Source of the DNA: Mucilaginibacter sp.
Lineage (GTDB): Bacteria > Bacteroidota > Bacteroidia > Sphingobacteriales > Sphingobacteriaceae
Direction: 5' to 3'
Assembly (NCBI GenBank): GCA_028288315.1
Contig: JAQBNY010000007.1
Span: 1 to 9,645, forward strand
DNA length: 9,645 bases
Position 1 is the first letter of the stretch, and every line of letters starts with the position of its first letter. Shown one piece after another: positions 4,966-9,645 of the stretch. Below the pieces are notes generated by a model, which had not been told where the DNA came from, did not search any database, and was given only the letters and a program-made list of their open reading frames with translations. A program made the position numbers and the translations under genes.

Positions 4966-6327
4966 TTATTTTGCCAGAGGCAGCAGTACCTGTATCTCGG
5001 TACCTATCTGTTCTTCGCTGCGGATACCAATGGTACCCTTATGCAGGCGGATGATATTAAGGGTAAGTGGCAGCCCAATACCATGCCCCTGAAATTTGCT
5101 TGTGTTTGATGCCCTGAAGAAGGGTTCAAAAATATGTGGCTGCTCTTCTTCGGGGATACCTATTCCAGTATCGGTTACTTTTATAATTATGCGGCCGTTA
5201 TCTGCAGTGAGCTGTATTTTAACCGGGCGGTTATCAGAGTATTTACAGGCATTTAGCACAATGTTACTTACAGCCAGTTGTAGCAGGTTACTGTTCCCCT
5301 CGGTATATAACAAAGTTTCATTATCCGGCAGGTTAGAAAAATCAATATCAATAACACTTTCCCGGTCTATCCTTTTAACAGAATCAACAACACCCATTAC
5401 CAGTTCGTCTACTCTTATTTTGTGCCAGTTTTGCTTTTTCCCGTCGAATCCGGTTTGGGCCAGCCCAAGTAAGCTGGCTAAAATATGGCCCAGCTTTTCA
5501 GCCTCGGCAAGTATAATTTTTACAGACTGTTTAGCATCGTTGGGTACTTTATCTTCTTTTAACAATAACTCTGTTTCGCTGGTGATGATGGTGAGCGGAG
5601 TACGTAATTCGTGCGATGCATTGCTCACAAAATTATTCTGTGTTTCAAATGCAGTCTCCAATCGGGTAAGCATATTATTAAAAGTGAGCACCAGTTCTGC
5701 AATCTCATCTTTACCACGCACTTCATCTAACCGCATGTGCAAGTTGTTGGCCGAAATATTTTTAACGCTTCTAATAATGCGCCTAACCGGCTGTACCGTA
5801 TAGTAAGAGAATATAGTACCAGCCACATAAGTGAGTATAATGGATATAATGAAGATAATGAGCAGCACTTTTTTCAGCAGATCAAGTTCTTTAAAGCCAT
5901 AAGGATCTGTAGCGGCTACTATTACAATATACTTAGCCTGGCGCTTATTAAACACAGCGCCGGCATAAAAATGGTTCTGCTGAGTATAGCGGGCCTTTTT
6001 ATTTTCGAGGATATTACGGTAAAATTCATCGGGCAGGTTTATGGCTTTGGTGTATGGTGGTTGTTTGGTAGTATCAAGTTTAATGATATACTCCCGCTCA
6101 TTCTCTAGTTTCTCGAGATAGCGGGTACGCACCTGCTGATAGGCGGCAGACTGTTTATTGGGATTAATATTGATCTCGGCAGCAAGATTTACTCGGGCCT
6201 CCAGTCGTTTAAAAAAATCTTCAAAGTTAAATTCAGATACAAAGTAAAAGATGGACGCGTTGAGCAACACCAAGCCAATAGCTGATATAACAAAGAAAAG
6301 CAGGGTGATTTTAGTTTGAAGCTTCAT
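4966..6327 (-). CDS. HAMP-domain sensor histidine kinase
   Basis: Starting at ATG 6327 the protein has 453 residues and begins MKLQTKITLLFFVISAIGLV. It has a membrane segment at about 6-29, a periplasmic sensor of about 120 residues, a second membrane segment at about 152-174, and a HAMP domain to about 231. The HisKA dimerisation helix carries the phosphoacceptor H239 in NASHELRTPLT. The HATPase_c domain has the N-box (N359 in NACKYS), the G1 box DTGIGIP (386-392), the F-box IFEPFF (399-404) and the G2 box GHGIGLPL (414-421). All catalytic boxes are intact. A longer frame opening with TTG at 6402 would overlap the regulator gene by 92 bases and add residues lacking a family match, so I prefer 6327. 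That start overlaps the upstream response regulator by 17 bases, which suggests translational coupling. The signal is unknown. Confidence 0.92.
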   Translation of the reverse strand: MKLQTKITLLFFVISAIGLVLLNASIFYFVSEFNFEDFFKRLEARVNLAAEININPNKQSAAYQQVRTRYLEKLENEREYIIKLDTTKQPPYTKAINLPDEFYRNILENKKARYTQQNHFYAGAVFNKRQAKYIVIVAATDPYGFKELDLLKKVLLIIFIISIILTYVAGTIFSYYTVQPVRRIIRSVKNISANNLHMRLDEVRGKDEIAELVLTFNNMLTRLETAFETQNNFVSNASHELRTPLTIITSETELLLKEDKVPNDAKQSVKIILAEAEKLGHILASLLGLAQTGFDGKKQNWHKIRVDELVMGVVDSVKRIDRESVIDIDFSNLPDNETLLYTEGNSNLLQLAVSNIVLNACKYSDNRPVKIQLTADNGRIIIKVTDTGIGIPEEEQPHIFEPFFRASNTSKFQGHGIGLPLTLNIIRLHKGTIGIRSEEQIGTEIQVLLPLAK

Positions 6328-7009
6328 CCACAGTTTCTTCCTTAAAAATATAGCCCATACCAAAAACCGTATGTATAAGTTTGGTATCGTAGCCGTTATC
6401 AATTTTTTTCCGCAGATAGTTTATATATACATCAACCACATTGGTACCCATGTTAAAGTCAATATCCCACACATTTTCAAGTATCTGTATACGGGATAGT
6501 ACCATGTTCTGGTTCTTCACAAAATATTCTAATAAGTGATATTCTGTAGCGGTAAGCGAAATTGTTTTGCCGTTGCGCCTGGCGGTTTTAGACACAGTAT
6601 TAACCTCAAGCCCGGCAATGCTTATAACACTTTTTGGTGTGCTGCCTGCCTTGCTGCGGCGTACCAGCGTACGGATACGGGCTTCCATCTCAGCAAACTT
6701 AAAGGGTTTAGCCAGGTAATCGTCGGCGCCGCTGTTTAAGCCGGTCACAATATTTTCGGTACTTGATAGGGCGGTAAGCATCAGTATGGCAACAGTATCG
6801 TTCTGTTTACGGATTTCTTTACAAACCTGTATGCCGTTCATCCCCGGCAGCATAATATCAAGTATAATAATATCAAATTGATGGTTCAGCGCCATCTCCA
6901 AACCCATGTTGCCATCGGCGGCAACGCTTACCTCCATCCCGGCCCCGGTTAGGCCACGCACAATTACCGATACTAATCCGGCTTCATCCTCAACAAGCAG
7001 TACTTTCAT
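6311..7009 (-). CDS. OmpR/PhoB-type response regulator
   Basis: The 232-residue cytoplasmic transcription factor has a receiver domain (1-118) and a winged-helix DNA-binding domain (about 128-224). Receiver residues are all present: acidic pair E7/D8, phosphoacceptor D51 in LDIMLPGMNG, T79 and K101 in AKPFKF. The effector domain has LTATEYHLLEYF, the recognition-helix region NVVDVYINYLRKKID (190-204) and the wing GMGYIF (217-222). It is the first gene of the two-component pair, with the kinase overlapping its end. The 11-base tandem repeats between the kinase and the Usp-like gene have the geometry this class binds; that link is inference. A lone TTGATTAG (7057-7064) lies ahead of its own start, without a partner at 11-base spacing. 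Confidence 0.95.
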   Translation of the reverse strand: MKVLLVEDEAGLVSVIVRGLTGAGMEVSVAADGNMGLEMALNHQFDIIILDIMLPGMNGIQVCKEIRKQNDTVAILMLTALSSTENIVTGLNSGADDYLAKPFKFAEMEARIRTLVRRSKAGSTPKSVISIAGLEVNTVSKTARRNGKTISLTATEYHLLEYFVKNQNMVLSRIQILENVWDIDFNMGTNVVDVYINYLRKKIDNGYDTKLIHTVFGMGYIFKEETVDEASN

Positions 7010-7155
7010 TCAATGTGTAATTTGGAAAAATAAAACCATCTTTCCCAATAAAGGTTTTGATTAGCCTAAGCCCTTTTGCTAACTCGATAATATTCTTGCC
7101 TTCCACCAATTATTACTTGATTATTTTTCTACCAAGCTTTAACCCTGCTGGGTTT

Positions 7156-8286
7156 TTAACTAAATGGACTTTCAGACATCTCCCTCTTGCTTTTAGCAGT
7201 GGCAGGTATTTTCTTCATACTGTCTTTTCTCAGTAAGTTGATAACCACATAGGCCCCTATCAATGCCGGGAAAAACAACAGAAAAGAACGTTGCAACAGG
7301 GTAAATATGGGCAGTAATGCGTTGGGTACTATCCTGCCAAATAATACTGAAATACCAACCTCGGCAAAACCGCTTCCGCCGGGGCTTGGTGCAAAATAAA
7401 TCATGAATTGAATTAGTACCTGTATAGATATTACCTGCACCAGGCTTGCATTAACGCCTAAGCCCAATAATATTATATATTGCAGGCAGTATTTATTTAA
7501 ATAAAGCAAAGTGGTTATTACCAAACTAAGTGGGAATAACGATGGGTTTTGCTTAAGAATAACGCTGCAGGTTTGCTGATATTTGTTAATACCTGAATAA
7601 GAGCTGTTAGCCCATTTGGTTAAATCCCTTCGCTTATTTGGAAATAAAGAGGCCAGGCCGTTAGCTATTTTACGGATGATTGCACCTACCCAAACCGGTT
7701 TCCAAAATGCCAGCAAGAACGCCATTAAAAACAGGAGGAAAAAGCTAAAACCATATCTAAGCATAGCCGGGATAATGCCGCTGATAGTGCTGGTATCCAT
7801 CATCATAATAGCTACAAAACCAGCCAGTGGCATAAAAATTAATGTTGCGCCCAGGTTTATCAGGTTTATTGCAAAAGAATCAATAAACGTAACACCGGCA
7901 CTTGTGTAAACATATATTTGGGCAGGGCCGGCACCGCCATGTGCAGGTGTAACCGCGCCCATAAACATATTTGCAACGTTGGCCCTAAAGCTAACCCATG
8001 CAGATACCTCCGGGTTTAGTTTACGGACATAAATATGATTGCGCCACCCTCCTAAAGTTAAATCGACAGCCAGCATTAAAAAGCAAATAGCAATGTATTT
8101 ATAAGAAATATGCGTTAAAGCATTTAAAGTATTGCCTGTATTTGTGTAAAAAAATATACCGGCAATGGTAATAACCGTAATCAATGCAAACCAAAAAGCG
8201 CCCTTAATTATGATGTTTTTGTTAAATACTTTTTTTATTTCCTGTTTATCAGCTGCTATTGCAATTTGTTGATTAGGTGGCGTCAT
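7156..8286 (-). CDS. LPG-synthase-TM / UPF0104 flippase-like membrane protein
   Basis: The 376-residue polytopic inner-membrane protein has about seven or eight hydrophobic segments (near 28-47, 62-77, 136-162, 175-196, 250-275, 281-299, 325-350). It carries the two motifs of the lysylphosphatidylglycerol synthase transmembrane family: TPAHGGAGPAQIY (113-125) in the first half and APSPGGSGFAE (299-309) in the second. In MprF the equivalent domain moves aminoacylated phosphatidylglycerol across the membrane. Here no synthase domain is attached, so this is a stand-alone translocase-like protein whose lipid substrate cannot be told. It starts 28 bases after the stop of the phosphodiesterase-like gene and is probably in the same transcript. 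The C-terminal tail is basic and likely cytoplasmic. Confidence 0.88.
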   Translation of the reverse strand: MTPPNQQIAIAADKQEIKKVFNKNIIIKGAFWFALITVITIAGIFFYTNTGNTLNALTHISYKYIAICFLMLAVDLTLGGWRNHIYVRKLNPEVSAWVSFRANVANMFMGAVTPAHGGAGPAQIYVYTSAGVTFIDSFAINLINLGATLIFMPLAGFVAIMMMDTSTISGIIPAMLRYGFSFFLLFLMAFLLAFWKPVWVGAIIRKIANGLASLFPNKRRDLTKWANSSYSGINKYQQTCSVILKQNPSLFPLSLVITTLLYLNKYCLQYIILLGLGVNASLVQVISIQVLIQFMIYFAPSPGGSGFAEVGISVLFGRIVPNALLPIFTLLQRSFLLFFPALIGAYVVINLLRKDSMKKIPATAKSKREMSESPFS

Positions 8287-8314
8287 TATTAAAATTAGAG
8301 AACTGTATTAGATA

Positions 8315-9142
8315 TTACTGAGCCTGGGCAATAAATGGAGCTGCGTGCTTTTTAGCGAAGAATGATCTCATCTTTTCCAAATTATCAGAGTTTATCAGGT
8401 CAATACCGCAATCCATTAACATTTTCCATACGGTAGGGTTTTGAGGAATGGCCCAAAGCCTAACCTTTTTACCTTCGGTATGTGCCTGTTTGATAAATTC
8501 GCAGAGCTTTAGCTTTTGAAGAATTGAAATAGGCTGTTTTCCGTTCCATGACGTAATATTAGAATATTTAGCACTGGCCATTAAGCATAAGTTTTTTGTA
8601 CTATCTGACGTCATATTCTTTAAATTATCATCTATAAAGGCAAACCTCTGGCATTCTTTCTCCATTAATTCATATGGCTTATTCCCTGATATTACAACTG
8701 TAACGGCTCGTTCTGTTATTTTACCGTTATCATAGCTGGTAAGTATGGATTGATACTTCTGCAAAACTTCTTTAAGTTTTAAATATGTTTTACTTGCATT
8801 TGTTTTTACATCAATCATTAAAATAATTGGCTTATTATAACCCGAATAAATATCATCCTGACATGCAAACCGCTCAAACAAAGGCTGTAGATACAACTTT
8901 TCTAACGTTTTATTCTTACGAAAATAAGGTAAAACATGCGCTACAACCAATTTGTTTTTATACAAAAAAATATCAGCTTCAATATTTGCTACCCCGTAAT
9001 TTAAGGCATCTAAAAGTGGCCGTTTATGTTTATAATCATTATGCGCAAATGCATTGGTTAACACTGTTTGTGCAACTGAATCATTAAATGCTGAAAATGA
9101 AAAAAATATGATCAACAAATTTAATTTAAAAAGCTTGACCAT
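8315..9142 (-). CDS. Exported GDPD/PI-PLC-like phosphodiesterase (AIM6-type)
   Basis: The 275-residue product starts with a signal peptide (basic start, hydrophobic 8-18, likely cleavage SVA|Q after residue 24). The mature part opens with AHNDYKHKRPLLDALNYGV (33-51), then the acidic pair E55 and D57 in IEADIFL and the second histidine H69 in VVAHV. This H/E/D/H arrangement is that of the glycerophosphodiester phosphodiesterase/PI-PLC TIM-barrel superfamily, and the HNDY opening plus TLEKLYLQPL point to the AIM6-like branch. Later strands include LMIDVKT (108-114), VVISGNKP, VRLWAIPQN (227-235) and the closing IDLINSDNL (247-255). Expected activity is hydrolysis of a phosphodiester such as glycerophosphodiester or phosphoinositol in the periplasm; the substrate is unknown. 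It heads a likely operon with the flippase-like gene, and neighbours an alkaline-phosphatase-like gene. Confidence 0.85.
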   Translation of the reverse strand: MVKLFKLNLLIIFFSFSAFNDSVAQTVLTNAFAHNDYKHKRPLLDALNYGVANIEADIFLYKNKLVVAHVLPYFRKNKTLEKLYLQPLFERFACQDDIYSGYNKPIILMIDVKTNASKTYLKLKEVLQKYQSILTSYDNGKITERAVTVVISGNKPYELMEKECQRFAFIDDNLKNMTSDSTKNLCLMASAKYSNITSWNGKQPISILQKLKLCEFIKQAHTEGKKVRLWAIPQNPTVWKMLMDCGIDLINSDNLEKMRSFFAKKHAAPFIAQAQ

Positions 9143-9184
9143 ATATTAGTTTAAATATTTTAACTTCATTATTATCCTTTTACG

Positions 9185-9192
9185 CAAAACTA
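9185..9192 (-). promoter_or_regulatory. Candidate Bacteroidota promoter (-7 element) for the phosphodiesterase operon
   Basis: Read on the minus strand this is TAGTTTTG, an exact match to the Bacteroidota -7 consensus TAnnTTTG. It lies 43-50 bases ahead of the start codon at 9142, a usual leader distance. No convincing TTTG -33 element is seen at the normal spacing, which lowers confidence. Confidence 0.4.
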
Positions 9193-9279
9193 ACTGCATA
9201 AGGTTACCTAGAAGTTAATTTACCATTAAACTGTCATATTCTCATTATATTGTTTGCATTTGTTGATAAATAGTTGCTA

Positions 9280-9645
9280 TTAATTTAATGCTTCACCCTC
9301 TGATGATGCCGGTGTAATGCCTTTCCATTTTAATATTGAATTAAAAAGATCTGCTGTTCGCGCCGAATGAGTTAACCAATCTTTTTGATTATATATCAAT
9401 GGTACATGCATATGGTATTTATGTAATGACCCATGCGATCCTAAATGTTCAGGGTACTCCCAAAACTTACGCAGGTCATAATCCACACGGGCATTAATTA
9501 CCATATCACCGGCACGCCTGCTTTGAAACAGTTGATATATTTGGAATACAGCATCAGGGTAATCGGTTTCAAAAGTTGCTTCTAAAATAGCACGGTGCCC
9601 GGTAGCCTCAATCCTACCTCCATATTTTAGCACATCGGCACTTTC
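9280..9645 (-). CDS. Alkaline-phosphatase-superfamily protein, C-terminal fragment (cut by window edge)
   Basis: The last 121 codons of a larger gene are visible. The frame is open to the right edge, so the GTG at 9633 is an internal Val and not the start. The segment GDMVINARVDYDLRKFWEYP followed by EHLGSHGSLHKYHMHVPLIY (residues 66-85 of the visible part) resembles the end of type I phosphodiesterase/nucleotide pyrophosphatase-like alkaline phosphatases. There a late His (H71 or H75) binds metal and the line ends VPL. RTADLFNSILKWKGI then matches the usual closing helix of this superfamily. Expected role is metal-dependent hydrolysis of a phosphate or sulfate ester, probably outside the cytoplasm. 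The catalytic N-terminal part lies outside the window, so the exact family is unsure. It ends 137 bases before the phosphodiesterase-like gene on the same strand. Confidence 0.65.
   Translation of the reverse strand, partial: ESADVLKYGGRIEATGHRAILEATFETDYPDAVFQIYQLFQSRRAGDMVINARVDYDLRKFWEYPEHLGSHGSLHKYHMHVPLIYNQKDWLTHSARTADLFNSILKWKGITPASSEGEALN

Noticed and set aside
5096..6108. Plus-strand open frames opposite the histidine kinase
   Set aside because: These are low-complexity antisense readings of a kinase with all catalytic boxes intact; no domain recognised.
6328..6402. N-terminal extension of the histidine kinase with a TTG start at 6402
   Set aside because: It would overlap the response regulator by 92 bases and adds residues before the normal short basic start MKLQTK. 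ATG at 6327 gives the usual small overlap and the first membrane segment near the N-terminus.
7057..7064. TTGATTAG ahead of the response regulator as an autoregulatory site
   Set aside because: Only a single half-site is present; no second copy lies 11 bases away, unlike the two modules at 4805-4936.
7141..7157. AACCC-TGCT-GGGTT hairpin at the end of the flippase-like gene
   Set aside because: The T-run follows on the plus strand, where no gene ends. On the minus strand only a 5-bp stem without a U-tract remains, and it begins next to the stop codon.
9633..9633. GTG at 9633 as the start of the right-edge gene
   Set aside because: The frame stays open to the window edge (E-S-A-D before it), and the visible part is only the C-terminal end of a known superfamily.

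Overview
The window looks like a chromosomal segment of a Bacteroidota bacterium, most likely of the family Sphingobacteriaceae (Mucilaginibacter/Pedobacter-like). This is an inference. It rests on AT-rich intergenic DNA, no clear Shine-Dalgarno sequences ahead of the genes, one good Bacteroidota-type -7 element (TAnnTTTG), families common in that group, and short dispersed palindromes of the GCTCCTACGGAGC and CCCCTCTTGAGAG kinds. No phage, insertion sequence, CRISPR array, rRNA or tRNA was seen.

Region 1 (1-3264) is a uronate (pectin-type) catabolic locus. At the left edge is the first 35 codons of a LacI-family regulator (minus strand, cut by the window). A 541-base gene-free stretch follows, packed with inverted repeats. 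Next comes a two-gene minus-strand operon: kduI (5-keto-4-deoxyuronate isomerase, TTG start) followed by a fructuronate reductase-like SDR (GTG start). Divergent from kduI is a YhcH/YjgK/YiaL (DUF386) protein that carries a signal peptide. The 289-base divergent intergenic region holds two AAAACGTT boxes that could be operators for the LacI-type protein. A strong bidirectional terminator ends this region.

Region 2 (3291-7009), all minus strand, is a sensing/stress block. An OmpR-type response regulator and a HAMP histidine kinase overlap by 17 bp. Downstream lies a probable two-gene operon of a degenerate universal-stress-like protein and a bestrophin-family anion channel. Between the two pairs are four 11-bp direct repeats, arranged as two tandem pairs and each preceded by AAGACAC. 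They have the geometry of OmpR-type binding sites and suggest that the two-component system controls the Usp/bestrophin operon.

Region 3 (7156-9645), also minus strand, is an envelope or phosphate-ester block. It has the C-terminal end of an alkaline-phosphatase-superfamily protein (cut by the right edge), an exported GDPD/PI-PLC-like phosphodiesterase of the AIM6 type, and a multi-pass LPG-synthase/flippase-like membrane protein. The last two are probably one operon, with a candidate promoter at 9185-9192.

No wholly new system is evident. The most promising signals are the tandem-repeat regulatory region (4805-4936), the palindrome-rich intergenic segment (215-632), and the exported DUF386 protein beside kduI.
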